A stretch of 64,000 nt of DNA from Martelella lutilitoris (GCF_016598595.1 NZ_CP066786.1:3926001-3990000), one strand, 5' to 3'. Shown: positions 36,722 through 45,862, counted from the stretch's first letter. The notes: generated by a model not told the origin, from the sequence alone. Translations and numbers: made by a program.

Positions 36722-37743
36722 TTGCCTGCCTCCTGCCGGGCTTCGGGCTTGGCGCGCCCCGCAAACAGGTTCTGTTTCAAAAACTTCAGGTCGCCGGCGA
36801 TGTTGGGCGATTGCAGCACCAGGATGATGACGACCAGAACCGCCTTGATCACCAGATTGTATTCCGACGGGAAACCCGCCAGCAGAATGCCGGTGTCGAT
36901 CGTCTGGATGATCATCGCGCCGATGACGGCGGCCGAGATCGAGAACCGCCCGCCAAGCAGCGAATTGCCGCCGATAACGGTTGCCAGCACCGCGTCAAGC
37001 TCCAGCCAGAGCCCGGCATTGTTGGCGTCCGCGCCGCGAATATCCGCCGTGATGATGATGCCGGCAAGCGCCGCGCAGAACCCCGATGCCATGTAGACGG
37101 CGATCAGCAGAACCCGCGCATTGACGCCGGCTAGCGCGCTTGCCCGCCGGTTGACGCCGATCGATTCGATCAGTAGCCCGAGCGCTGTCCGGCGAACGAG
37201 AAGGATAACGAAGGCCGCCGTCAGCACCCAAATCCACACCGGAACCGGGATGCCGAGCACCTGGCCGGAGCCGAGAAAGGCAAAGCTCGGCAGATTGAAG
37301 GTCAGGATCCGCCCCTCGGTGATCAACTGCGCGATACCTCGCCCGGAAATCATCAGTATCAGCGTCGCGACAATCGGCTGAATGCCGATGAAGGCGACCA
37401 GAATGCCGTTGAACAGTCCTGCGGCAAGCCCTGCGGCGATCGCCGTGACAAGCGCCGGCACGAGACCGTAACCGCTTGCGATCGTCGCCGCGCCGACCGC
37501 GCCCGAAATCGCGATCACGGTGCCGACCGAAAGGTCGATCCCGCGCGTCGCGACCACGAGCGTCATGCCGATCGCCAGCAGGGCCACGGGCGCACCCCGT
37601 TTCAGAACATCGATCACCGGCCCGACAAAGCGGCCGCCGGAATACTCGACCTGCAGGAAGGTCGGGAAGAAAAGGCTGACCAGCGCCACGAGAAAGACGA
37701 GCGTGACAAGTTGCGGAATAACCCGCTTCAGACCGCCTGGCAT
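36718..37743 (-). CDS. ytfT: Sugar ABC transporter permease, YtfT-like
   Basis: A 341-residue permease of the RbsC family. MTLVVATRGIDLSVGTVIAI (about 60-79) and GIQPIVATLILMISGRGIAQ are signature regions. It overlaps both neighbours (ATPase by 1 bp, YjfF by 4 bp), so the block is translated together. Confidence 0.88.
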   Translation of the reverse strand: MPGGLKRVIPQLVTLVFLVALVSLFFPTFLQVEYSGGRFVGPVIDVLKRGAPVALLAIGMTLVVATRGIDLSVGTVIAISGAVGAATIASGYGLVPALVTAIAAGLAAGLFNGILVAFIGIQPIVATLILMISGRGIAQLITEGRILTFNLPSFAFLGSGQVLGIPVPVWIWVLTAAFVILLVRRTALGLLIESIGVNRRASALAGVNARVLLIAVYMASGFCAALAGIIITADIRGADANNAGLWLELDAVLATVIGGNSLLGGRFSISAAVIGAMIIQTIDTGILLAGFPSEYNLVIKAVLVVIILVLQSPNIAGDLKFLKQNLFAGRAKPEARQEAGK

Positions 37744-39260
37744 CAGACCGCCTCCCTTCTCTCGGCTGCCGAACTGGCAATTGCCTTGACGATGTTCTCC
37801 GTCGCGATGTCCGCGCCGGTCAGTTCAGCCACATGGCGGCGGTCGCGCACGACGATGACCCGGTCGGAGACCGCGATCAGCTCGTCGAGTTCGGAGGAGA
37901 TGATCAGGATCGACATGCCTTCCGCCGTGATCTGGTGAATGAGATGAAGGATTTCGGCATGCGCACCGACATCGATGCCGCGCGTCGGTTCATCAAGAAT
38001 GAGGAAGCGCGGGTTCATCGCCAGCCAACGGGCAAGCACCACCTTCTGCTGGTTGCCGCCCGACAGTTCGCCGACCGGCTTTTCCGCGCTCGAGGTGCGG
38101 ATATCGAGTTTTTCGATATAGTCGGCGGCAAGCCGCGCCTGTTCGCCCCGACTGATCGGCCGCGCCCAGCCGCGCCGCGCCTGAAGCGCCAGCGCGATGT
38201 TCTCGCGCACCGAAAGATCGGCAATGATGCCATCTGTCTTCCGGTCTTCCGGGGCAAAGCCGAAGCCCGCGGCGATCGCATCGCGCGGGCTGCCGATCGC
38301 GATTTTGCCGCTCTCATCCGAGACCGTTCCCGATTGGGCTGTGCGCACGCCGAAGACAAGCTCCGCAGTCTCCGTGCGACCCGAGCCCAGAAGGCCGGCA
38401 AGGCCGATGACTTCGCCCTTGTGTACCTCGAGGTCAAAGGGTTCGACATAATTCTTCCGTCCGACGCCCTTGAAGCTGAGGAGCGGTTTTTCGCCGACGC
38501 GTCCCGCCGTATCGCGCCGGGCGCCGGTCTCTTCCGCCTCGTCCAGCTCGCGGCCGAGCATATGGGAAATCAGCCGCACCCGGTCGAGTTCGGCGGTCTT
38601 TTCCGTGGTGATCTTGCAGCCGTTCCTCAGCACCGTCAGCCGGTCTGTCAGTTCGAACACCTGGTCGAGGAAGTGCGAAACAAAGATGATGCCGAGTCCC
38701 TTGTCGCGCAATTGCCGGACGACCTCGAACAGCATTTCGACCTCGCGCGTATCGAGACTTGCGGTCGGCTCGTCGAGGATCAGCACCTTGCCGGACAGCG
38801 CCACCGCGCGGGCAATGGCGACGATCTGCTGGACGGCGACGGAATAGCTGCCGAGGTCGCGATTGACGTCGATATCGAGGCCGTAGCCTTCCAGCATCGC
38901 CTCCGCATCGCGGCGCATTGCGCGCCCGTCGATAATGCCGAAGCGGCGTTTTTCGCGCCCGAAGACAAGGTTCTGGGCAACGGTGAGGTTCGGCAGAAGG
39001 TTGACCTCCTGATAGACCGTGCCGATGCCGAGATCCTGCGCTTCCAGTGTCGAGCGCGGCGAGATGGTCTCGCCGTTCAGCGTGATGATGCCCGAATCGC
39101 GGCTATAGGCCCCGGTCAGGCATTTGATGAGGGTCGATTTGCCGGCGCCGTTTTCGCCGAGAAGGGCGTGAACCTCGCCGGCTTCAAGCTCGAAGGAAAC
39201 GTCATCGAGCGCCTTCATGCCGACAAAGGTCTTTGTGAGGTTTTTGATTGTCAGAAGCAT
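37743..39260 (-). CDS. ytfR: Sugar ABC transporter ATPase, two-domain (YtfR-like)
   Basis: A 505-residue protein with two tandem ATPase domains. The first has Walker A GENGAGKST (about 35) and ILDEPTASLD. The second has the usual degenerate loop GLLGSGRTE, with signature LSGGNQQKVVLARWLAMNP and ILDEPTRGIDVGA. This is the RbsA/MglA architecture. It powers the YtfT/YjfF-like permeases. A strong hairpin lies between the binding-protein gene and this start. Confidence 0.93.
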   Translation of the reverse strand: MLLTIKNLTKTFVGMKALDDVSFELEAGEVHALLGENGAGKSTLIKCLTGAYSRDSGIITLNGETISPRSTLEAQDLGIGTVYQEVNLLPNLTVAQNLVFGREKRRFGIIDGRAMRRDAEAMLEGYGLDIDVNRDLGSYSVAVQQIVAIARAVALSGKVLILDEPTASLDTREVEMLFEVVRQLRDKGLGIIFVSHFLDQVFELTDRLTVLRNGCKITTEKTAELDRVRLISHMLGRELDEAEETGARRDTAGRVGEKPLLSFKGVGRKNYVEPFDLEVHKGEVIGLAGLLGSGRTETAELVFGVRTAQSGTVSDESGKIAIGSPRDAIAAGFGFAPEDRKTDGIIADLSVRENIALALQARRGWARPISRGEQARLAADYIEKLDIRTSSAEKPVGELSGGNQQKVVLARWLAMNPRFLILDEPTRGIDVGAHAEILHLIHQITAEGMSILIISSELDELIAVSDRVIVVRDRRHVAELTGADIATENIVKAIASSAAERREAV

Positions 39261-39308
39261 TTCCCAGCACCTTGGATCGATCGCGCGGCGCCATGATCAG
39301 GAACCGAG

Positions 39309-39336
39309 GCGGCCGGGACCCTTAAGTCCCGACCGC
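39309..39336 (-). other. Intercistronic hairpin after the ytfQ-like gene
   Basis: 11-bp arms (39309-39319 with 39326-39336, one G-T type pair in the RNA) and a 6-base loop. It begins 18 bp past the binding-protein stop, without a T tract, and probably keeps binding-protein mRNA more abundant than the downstream genes. Confidence 0.6.
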
Positions 39337-39354
39337 ACCCGGGAGGAAGCGGAC

Positions 39355-40305
39355 TTAGTAGCCGAGGCCCTTGCGGCGCTCGTATTCGCCCTGCGGATCG
39401 TCGGCCTGGGTATAGAGCCTGGATTCCGTCTGGATGAATTTCGGCGGCATGGTGCCGTCGGCCCAGTAGGCTTCCAGCGCGTCGAAGGCCGGACCCGCCA
39501 TGTTCGGCGTCAGTTCCACCGTGGCGTTCGCATCGCCCTCGGCCATGGCCTTGAAATAGTCCGGCACGGCGTCAATCGCGACGATCAGGATGTCGTCGCC
39601 GGGGTTGAGCCCGGCTTCCTTGATCGCCTGGATGGCGCCGACGGCCATGTCGTCATTATGGGCATAGAGCGCGCAGATGTCCGCGCCGCCGTTTTCGGCC
39701 TGCAGGAAGCTTTCCATGACTTCCTTGCCCTGCGAGCGGGTGAAGTCGCCGGTCTGGCTGCGGACGATCTCGAGATTGTCATGGCCTTCCAGCGCATTGC
39801 GGAAGCCGGTGGCGCGGTCGATGGCCGGCGACGAACCGGTCGTGCCCTGCAACTCGACAACGCGGCAGGGCTGGTCGCCCACCGTATCCACCAGCCACTG
39901 GCCGGCTACTTCGCCCTCATGCACGAGGTTGGAGCCGACCGCCGTCAGGTAGAGATCGTCGGAACTGTCGACCTGGCGGTCAAGCAGGACCACCGGAATA
40001 TCGGCATCCTTGGCCTCTTCCAACGCCGAATCCCAGCCCGTTGCGACGACCGGGGCGAGCAGGATGGCATCGACGCCCTGCGCGACAAAGGCGCGGATCG
40101 CGGCGATCTGGTTTTCCTGTTTCTGCTGGGCATCGGAGAATTTCAGGTCAATGCCGCGCTCTTCGGCCTGCTGTTTGGTCAGCGTCGTCTCGGCTGCGCG
40201 CCAGCCCGATTCCGAGCCGATCTGCGAAAAGCCGACGGTTTGCGCCGATGCGGCGGTCGCAGCGAGGGTGAAGGCGGCGACGCCTGCTAGAAATATCGAT
40301 TTCAT
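39355..40305 (-). CDS. ytfQ: Sugar ABC transporter binding protein, YtfQ-like
   Basis: A 316-residue periplasmic binding protein. Signal peptide MKSIFLAGVAAFTLAATAAS, then QTVGFSQIGSESGWRAAETT, which matches E. coli YtfQ closely. VAQGVDAILLAPVVATGWDS, VELQGTTGSSPAIDRATGFR and YAHNDDMAVGAIQAIKEAGL also match. GGGAGGAC precedes the ATG at 40305. The upstream frame extension is discarded. It is the first gene of the transporter-araBAD operon. L-arabinose is the likely ligand from context. Confidence 0.92.
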   Translation of the reverse strand: MKSIFLAGVAAFTLAATAASAQTVGFSQIGSESGWRAAETTLTKQQAEERGIDLKFSDAQQKQENQIAAIRAFVAQGVDAILLAPVVATGWDSALEEAKDADIPVVLLDRQVDSSDDLYLTAVGSNLVHEGEVAGQWLVDTVGDQPCRVVELQGTTGSSPAIDRATGFRNALEGHDNLEIVRSQTGDFTRSQGKEVMESFLQAENGGADICALYAHNDDMAVGAIQAIKEAGLNPGDDILIVAIDAVPDYFKAMAEGDANATVELTPNMAGPAFDALEAYWADGTMPPKFIQTESRLYTQADDPQGEYERRKGLGY

Positions 40306-40427
40306 CAGTCTTGTCCTCCCGTTAGGAACAGATGGCAATCTTGATTGCCGTTCCGGCACCGGCCTCCGCCGGATGGGGAGACCCTGCCTTTCGGCCCTTG
40401 CGGCCGATCCATCGCAATGCCAAGGTT

Positions 40428-40467
40428 GACACGGTTTTCGGCCTTTTCCTCCCGGCGAAACCGTGTC
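40428..40467. promoter_or_regulatory. Inverted repeat in the ytfQ / LysR divergent region, possible operator
   Basis: Arms GACACGGTTT and AAACCGTGTC (10 bp, perfect) are separated by 20 bases. TTGACA overlaps the left arm (40426-40431). Position between divergent genes suggests binding by the adjacent LysR regulator, though the spacing is wider than a simple LysR box. Confidence 0.4.
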
Positions 40468-40601
40468 GGCCTGCCACAGGGCGAAAGGGGTGATGTGCCC
40501 GCTTTTTCTGCGTTAAAAAGGCCTTGCGACGTGGGGAATTCTTGCAATTTCCCGCCATACGGACAAATGAATAATCGTGTTTCTGATATAGCAGAATTGG
40601 T

Positions 40602-41606
40602 ATGGATATCATGGCGCACGACCCACGCCAGAAAAGTCAGGACGAATTTATCCGCCGCGGTCTGCGCTTCTCGCAGATGCGCCTGATCGCCCTTCTTGAC
40701 CGCAAGGGGCAGATTTCTTCAGCCGCAGCGCAGCTGGGCATGACCCAGTCGGCGGCCTCGCGTCTCCTGTCCGAACTCGAGCACACGGTCGGCGCGAAGC
40801 TTTACGAGCGCCATGGCCGCGGCGTCGTATTGAGCGAGGCCGGGCAGGCCATGGCGCGCCAGGCGATGATTATCCTGAACCAGCTTGACAGCGCTCACCA
40901 GGAGATATCGCAGATCGTTGACGGCGCCCGCGGCCAGGTGAGGATCGGCGCGGTGACCGGCCCCTCGATGCAGCTCGTGCTGCCGGTGATCCATGAACTT
41001 CGGGAGAATTATCCCGAGATCGAACTTTCGGTGCTGGTCGACACCTCCGACAAGCTCGCCGAGGCGCTCTTCTCCCATGATCTCGATTTCTACATCGGCC
41101 GCCTGCCAGAGGAGGTAGACGCCAAATCGGTGACCATGCGCCCGCTCGGCGTCGAGCCGATCAACATGATAGCCCGCACCGGCCACCCGCTTTGCGACAG
41201 GGGGCCGATCTCGATCGGGGCATGCCTGGACTATGATTGGGTGCTGCAGCCCGTCGGGGCGCCGATGCGCCGCTCGATCGAGGCGCATCTTCTCGCCAAC
41301 GGCTTTACCCTGCCCCGTCACGTCTTTGTCACCACATCGCCGCTTCTGTCGCTCGCCATCATTGCCGACACGGACGCCGTGACGCCGGTAGCCCGTCCGG
41401 TAGCGGATTTCCTGCACATCGACGGCAGGCTGGGGGCTGATATCTGCCAGTTGCCCGTGCGCGAAAGCATCGATGTCAGCCCCTATTCGATCATCCAGCG
41501 CGTCACCGCCGTCCAGCCGCCGCCGGTCGAACGGGTGCTCGCTCTGATCGACCGGGAAATCAAGCGAAGGCCTGAGCAGTTTCCCGAGGACCTGATCGGC
41601 CGGTGA
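40602..41606 (+). CDS. LysR-family regulator, GbpR/GguR-like
   Basis: A 334-residue regulator. The helix-turn-helix covers about 22-80 (RKGQISSAAAQLGMTQSAAS, RLLSELEHTVGAKLYERHGR) and the effector domain about 108-310. The sequence style and its place opposite a sugar-binding-protein operon recall Agrobacterium GbpR, which controls chvE and sugar uptake genes. It probably responds to L-arabinose or galactose and controls the divergent ytfQ operon and the downstream dehydrogenase. An alternative start lies 9 bp downstream, and neither has a strong ribosome site. Confidence 0.82.
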   Translation: MDIMAHDPRQKSQDEFIRRGLRFSQMRLIALLDRKGQISSAAAQLGMTQSAASRLLSELEHTVGAKLYERHGRGVVLSEAGQAMARQAMIILNQLDSAHQEISQIVDGARGQVRIGAVTGPSMQLVLPVIHELRENYPEIELSVLVDTSDKLAEALFSHDLDFYIGRLPEEVDAKSVTMRPLGVEPINMIARTGHPLCDRGPISIGACLDYDWVLQPVGAPMRRSIEAHLLANGFTLPRHVFVTTSPLLSLAIIADTDAVTPVARPVADFLHIDGRLGADICQLPVRESIDVSPYSIIQRVTAVQPPPVERVLALIDREIKRRPEQFPEDLIGR

Positions 41607-41700
41607 ACTTCGCGCCGGCTCTTTTCAACGGACCGCAAGCGCGTTAACGGTGATGGGCAGGCTTGCCGATCCTTCCGCCTGCCGAAGCATCGAGGACAGT

Positions 41701-42627
41701 ATGAGTGCTTTCAAGATCGCGATTGTCGGTTACGGCAAGATCGCCGTTGACGAGCATCGCCCGGCGATCGACCGAGCCCGTGATTTCGAGCTTGCAGCGA
41801 TTGTCACCAAAGGCGCCGCGACTGCCGCTCTTCCCGTCTTTTCCGATCTTGCCGGCCTTTTCGACAAGGGGCCGGCTGTAGATTGCGTCGCGCTCTGCGT
41901 GCCGACGTCCGCGCGCTTCGCGCTTGCCGTCGAGGCGCTTGACGCGGGCAAGCACGTGCTGCTGGAAAAGCCGCCGGCCGTGACGCTGGAAGAGATCGAG
42001 ACGCTGCGACAAAAAGCAGCGGCAAAGGGGCTGTCGCTGTTTGCCGCCTGGCACTCGCGCTTTTCCCCGGGCGTCGCCACGGCGCGTGACCTGCTGTCGG
42101 ATGCCCATATCCGTTCGGTAAGGCTGATCTGGAAGGAAGATGTCCGCCGCTGGCACCCCGACCAGAGCTGGATATTCGAGCCCGAAAGCCTCGGCGTTTT
42201 CGACATGGGCATCAACGGGTTGTCGCTCGCCTCGGCCGTTCTGCCAGGCTCCTTTGCCGTTCAGGGCGCGAGGCTCGCATATCCGGAGAACCGAAGGGTT
42301 CCGGTGACGGCCGAACTCGATATCGCCATGGCGGGCTGCGACGCGTTCACCGCCGCCTTCGACTGGAACCATGAGGGCGCTGACGACAAGGCGCTCGAGG
42401 TGGAGACCGACCGCGGCATGCTCCTGCTTGACCGCAGCGGCGAGCGGCTCGCCTTCAACGGCGCCTTGCTTCTCGACAGGCGGCAGCGGGAATATGAGGC
42501 CGTGTACAGCCGGTTCGCCGCACTGATCGGCAGCGGCGAAAGCGATGTCGACGCGATCCCGCTCCGCCATGTCGAGGAGGCTCTCAGCACAGCCGTGCGG
42601 AAGACGACCGGGCCGTTTTTCTGCTGA
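41701..42627 (+). CDS. Sugar 1-dehydrogenase, Gfo/Idh/MocA family (L-arabinose/D-galactose type)
   Basis: A 308-residue NAD(P)-dependent dehydrogenase. FKIAIVGYGKIAVDEHRPAI is the N-terminal form shared by D-galactose 1-dehydrogenases and Azospirillum L-arabinose 1-dehydrogenase. GKHVLLEKPPAVTLEE holds the catalytic Lys, and WIFEPESLGVFDMGINGL the conserved Asp. The product would be a sugar lactone. GAGGACAG precedes the ATG at 41701. It follows the LysR gene by 94 bp, and no lactonase or dehydratase follows it. Confidence 0.82.
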   Translation: MSAFKIAIVGYGKIAVDEHRPAIDRARDFELAAIVTKGAATAALPVFSDLAGLFDKGPAVDCVALCVPTSARFALAVEALDAGKHVLLEKPPAVTLEEIETLRQKAAAKGLSLFAAWHSRFSPGVATARDLLSDAHIRSVRLIWKEDVRRWHPDQSWIFEPESLGVFDMGINGLSLASAVLPGSFAVQGARLAYPENRRVPVTAELDIAMAGCDAFTAAFDWNHEGADDKALEVETDRGMLLLDRSGERLAFNGALLLDRRQREYEAVYSRFAALIGSGESDVDAIPLRHVEEALSTAVRKTTGPFFC

Positions 42628-42629
42628 GA

Positions 42630-43946
42630 TCAGAACTGTTTGGTGACGAACAGCGAAACCGTGCTCTTGTCGTATTCGTAAAGTTCGACATTGGAGAAAT
42701 TCTTCGAATAGGCATATTCGAGGCGCGGCGCGAAGCCTTTCATCGCAAGCGTGCGAAAGGTGGCGCCGACGGCTATGTCGAGCCTGCGGTCAAGCCGCGA
42801 CTTGGTCATCAGCGGAAAATCGCCCTCATAGTCGCGCAGCGTGCCCTCGACCTCTATGTCGGTCAGTATCCCGCCCGACCATTCGCGGGCATATTTGGCG
42901 TTGATGTTGTATCCAGTATAGGAATTAAAGTCCTTCTCGGCGGAGACATAATTGAACCCGCCGCCCATGCGGATGCTGCTCGACGGCGTCAGAGCATAGC
43001 GATGGTTGATGCTCATGCCGGCCTGGTAGCCATCATAGGCATCCATGTCGTGGTAATCGAGCCACTGAAACGAGAAATTGGCCGACGTGACGCCGAAGGG
43101 CCCGAAGGAGCGTCGCACGGAAAAGACCGGACCATAGCCGACGCGGTAAGGCTCATTGCCCATCAGCACATATTCCGCCGCCATGCCGCCGCTGAAGATC
43201 CACGGGTCGTTGCGCCAGGAAAGCTGCGAAAAGCCGCCGAACTGGGTCTGGTTATAGGCCTTTTCCTTGTAGGCAAGGCCGGTGACGGAGCCGCCGAAGG
43301 TGAGCGACAGATCATCCTGGAGATCGAAGGAATAGGTGCCGTTGACGCCGTAATTGAGGCCCACGCCGCTTTCCGCCTTCGTGCCGGGCGCAAGCGGAAT
43401 GCCGCCGACATGGACAAGACTCTGATCCGTGGCGTTGGAGATATTGGTGCTTGGCGCAATGGCGAGGTAGCCGCCGAGCGTCCAGGGGCGGTCGATATTC
43501 ACCCGGTCGATGAAGTCCTCGTAGAAGGAGCGGAGCGATTCGCTCGGCGCGTTGTCAGCCAGAAGCGAGAAGTGATAGATCGCCGCCTTCTTCTCGCCCA
43601 TCAGCGCCAGCGTATGGGCAAGCTCCTGACGCACGCGGGTGAAATCCGGCTTCTTGTCGAGAACGCCGCGCATCAGGATCGCCGCTTCCTTGAACCGGCC
43701 CTCATGCTTCAGGATCAGCGCATAGGTGAACTGCTGCGACAGTGCGGACAGCTCAGGGTCATCGGAAAGCTGCGCCGAAAGCGCCATCGCTTTCTCATAC
43801 TGGCCGCTCTCGATCAGCACCTTGATTTGCGGAAACGGATTGACGAACGCAAAGGCCATGCCGGCGGCGAGGACCGTCAGCAGAAAGGCAAGACCCGCCA
43901 GGCCGCCTGACAGCCTCAAACGCATCAATAACAGAAAATGCCGCAT
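42630..43946 (-). CDS. Slam-type outer-membrane protein (DUF560), surface lipoprotein assembly modifier
   Basis: A 438-residue protein. After a signal anchor (about 10-35) comes a TPR-like helical part (about 38-150: QYEKAMALSAQL, RFKEAAILMRGVLDKKPDF, ALMGEKKAAIYHFSLL). A beta barrel of alternating aromatic strands follows (about 160-438) and ends in the terminal Phe of KQF. This is the Slam architecture that flips cognate lipoproteins to the cell surface. The gene just upstream encodes a TbpB-like lipoprotein, its likely client. A 9-bp hairpin lies between them. It is convergent with the dehydrogenase gene, 2 bp apart. Confidence 0.82.
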   Translation of the reverse strand: MRHFLLLMRLRLSGGLAGLAFLLTVLAAGMAFAFVNPFPQIKVLIESGQYEKAMALSAQLSDDPELSALSQQFTYALILKHEGRFKEAAILMRGVLDKKPDFTRVRQELAHTLALMGEKKAAIYHFSLLADNAPSESLRSFYEDFIDRVNIDRPWTLGGYLAIAPSTNISNATDQSLVHVGGIPLAPGTKAESGVGLNYGVNGTYSFDLQDDLSLTFGGSVTGLAYKEKAYNQTQFGGFSQLSWRNDPWIFSGGMAAEYVLMGNEPYRVGYGPVFSVRRSFGPFGVTSANFSFQWLDYHDMDAYDGYQAGMSINHRYALTPSSSIRMGGGFNYVSAEKDFNSYTGYNINAKYAREWSGGILTDIEVEGTLRDYEGDFPLMTKSRLDRRLDIAVGATFRTLAMKGFAPRLEYAYSKNFSNVELYEYDKSTVSLFVTKQF

Positions 43947-43978
43947 GAAAATCCCGGAACTAAACGCGATACAGAAGA

Positions 43979-44000
43979 CGCCGGGCCAGCCGGCCCGGCG
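43979..44000 (-). other. Hairpin between surface lipoprotein and Slam genes
   Basis: CGCCGGGCC, 4-base loop, GGCCCGGCG. A perfect 9-bp GC stem 21 bp past the lipoprotein stop, with no T tract. Likely lowers Slam expression relative to its client. Confidence 0.6.
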
Positions 44001-44021
44001 AGATTTTCAAAGCGCGAAAAC

Positions 44022-44834
44022 TCAGTTCCGTTCGCCGACAAAGGTGCCGATCATGCCGGCCCCGGCATCAGCCCGCGCGCCGTTCACCCTGTAGGTTCCG
44101 GCGATGCCGGCGGCGCGATTGCCGTAAAAGGCCCCGTTCACGTTCGAGTTTGCCTGATCGACATTCACATAGTCATTGCCGACGGCGATCGAATTGGCAT
44201 TGGAGTTGAACTCCGATCCGGAAATCGTCGCCTGGAAGGTGACGTCGCCCACCTGGGTGTCCATCGCCCCGGCCAGTTGTCCGCTGCCGAAATTCACATT
44301 GGCGTTGAACGAACCGTCGATATAGTCGAGATACTCGCCCGGAAGCGCCGCCGCGCCGAGATGCTGGCCCGAATAGGTCGCACGTCCGCTGAGCGGCATG
44401 TCGCCGGGCGCGGTCACGCCATCGGTTGCCCGGAAGGCCATCCCCACCACATTGTCGTCCCAGGTATCTGCATCGATGAAGGCAACGACCGGACCGTCCT
44501 TGATCCCGTCAACGCCGAAATAGCCGAGCCGCATATAGGCTTCCGCGCCATCGCCGAGATCGGCCGCATAGCCATCGCCGTCCGGATAGAAGAGTGCCGT
44601 TTCGCCTGCGTCGGGCCCGCCGGTGATCTCGACGCCGACCGTGCCGTCGCCATTCATCTGGATATTGGCCGACGCCGATCCCGAACCCCTTACGGCTTCG
44701 TTCCAGGTGTCGAAATCCGAATAATAACCGAGCGCGTTCGGGGCAACCGGTCCGCCTCCTCCGCCGCCGCCGCTGCAGCCGGCGAGGGCAATAAGCGCCA
44801 TTGTCCCCATCAGCGCCGTCATCAATGAATTCAT
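44022..44834 (-). CDS. TbpB-like surface lipoprotein, putative Slam client
   Basis: A 270-residue lipoprotein. MNSLMTALMGTMALIALAGC ends in a lipobox with the lipidated Cys at residue 20, then a seven-glycine linker typical of surface-exposed lipoproteins. The C-terminal half shows the transferrin-binding-protein-like eight-strand barrel pattern, including GSFNANVNFGSGQLAG, NVNGAFYGNRAAGIAGTYRV and the ending GMIGTFVGERN. AGGAGCGGGG precedes the ATG at 44834. Adjacent to a Slam gene, it is probably displayed on the outer surface. Ligand unknown. No Fur box was seen upstream. Confidence 0.82.
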   Translation of the reverse strand: MNSLMTALMGTMALIALAGCSGGGGGGGPVAPNALGYYSDFDTWNEAVRGSGSASANIQMNGDGTVGVEITGGPDAGETALFYPDGDGYAADLGDGAEAYMRLGYFGVDGIKDGPVVAFIDADTWDDNVVGMAFRATDGVTAPGDMPLSGRATYSGQHLGAAALPGEYLDYIDGSFNANVNFGSGQLAGAMDTQVGDVTFQATISGSEFNSNANSIAVGNDYVNVDQANSNVNGAFYGNRAAGIAGTYRVNGARADAGAGMIGTFVGERN

Positions 44835-45085
44835 GTCCCCGCTCCTGTCATGCTCTCTCGCGTTGTTAAGAACTTGTAAACCTTCGCAACGAGGCGCGAC
44901 ACTGTCAACCGCGTCAATCGCTGAAAGCGAGAGGTTCGGGCGTGTTCCAACCAAAGCCTCAACCTTTCCGGGAAATGGCGACATGCAGTCCAGCATCAAG
45001 AAAGAGACGGAGCCTGACGATTGTCGCCAACCGACATCAATAGTAGAAGACGCATTCCGGCCGTCGGATGAAGGAGACCTGATCG

Positions 45086-45862
45086 ATGACCAAAGAGAAC
45101 GCGATGCCGCTTTTTTACAAGAAGCCGCAGGTGCTGCGCTTCGAAGAACACAAGGGCCTCGGTCTGGTGGCGAGGAACGACTACGCGTTCTCCGCCGAGG
45201 CGACGGCGATCCCGCTTTCGGTGAGCGAGTTCATGCCGGCCGTGCGCCACTATCCGATCGTCTTCATCGAGGCTGCCGGCCAGCCGGCCCCGGTCGCCAT
45301 TGTCGGCCTCAGGCAGGGCCAGAACCTGATGCTGGAGAAGGACGGCAGCTGGGCGCCGCATGCCTATGTGCCCGCCTATATCCGCCGCTATCCCTTCATT
45401 CTGGTGCAGTCGCCCGACGAGGATACGCGCTATCTCGCCTATGACAGCGAAAGCGGGCGGGTGAAGCCGCTTGCCGAGAACCCCGACGCCGCGCCGATCT
45501 TCAACGACGACGGCACGGCGAGCAAGACGGTCGCGCCGATGCTGGAGCTTTGCGAGGCCTACCACCAGCACCGCGCCCAGGACGCGGCCTTCCTGAAGGC
45601 GATCGCCGAGGCCGATATCCTGCTCGCCCGTCACGTCGATATGGAGTTCCCCGACAAGAGCCGCTACCGGCTCGACGGCTTCGGCGTCATCGACCACGAG
45701 CGCTACCGCAACCTTCCCGCCCGCACGCTCAAGCAGTGGACGGAGAAGGGCTGGACGGACGCCATCGCGCTGCACCTTGCCTCCGCCCAGAACTGGGGTC
45801 TGATGATGGAGCGCAACCGGCTGGTCTCCGCCGGCGACAAGGACGCGCGCCTAAGGCATTAA
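45086..45862 (+). CDS. SapC family protein
   Basis: A 258-residue protein without a signal peptide. MPLFYKKPQVLRFEEHKGLG, PAVRHYPIVFIEAAGQPAPV and YIRRYPFILVQSPDEDTRYL match the SapC family (PF07277), first noted beside Campylobacter surface-layer genes. The function is not established. Its 3' end overlaps the convergent SDR gene by 12 bp. Proximity to the Slam-lipoprotein pair may be relevant to surface biology, but it is divergently transcribed. Confidence 0.85.
   Translation: MTKENAMPLFYKKPQVLRFEEHKGLGLVARNDYAFSAEATAIPLSVSEFMPAVRHYPIVFIEAAGQPAPVAIVGLRQGQNLMLEKDGSWAPHAYVPAYIRRYPFILVQSPDEDTRYLAYDSESGRVKPLAENPDAAPIFNDDGTASKTVAPMLELCEAYHQHRAQDAAFLKAIAEADILLARHVDMEFPDKSRYRLDGFGVIDHERYRNLPARTLKQWTEKGWTDAIALHLASAQNWGLMMERNRLVSAGDKDARLRH

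Noticed and set aside
44835..45085. Fur box upstream of the TbpB-like lipoprotein
   Set aside because: The AT-rich patch GTTAAGAACTTGTAAACC has no convincing GATAAT-type repeats.
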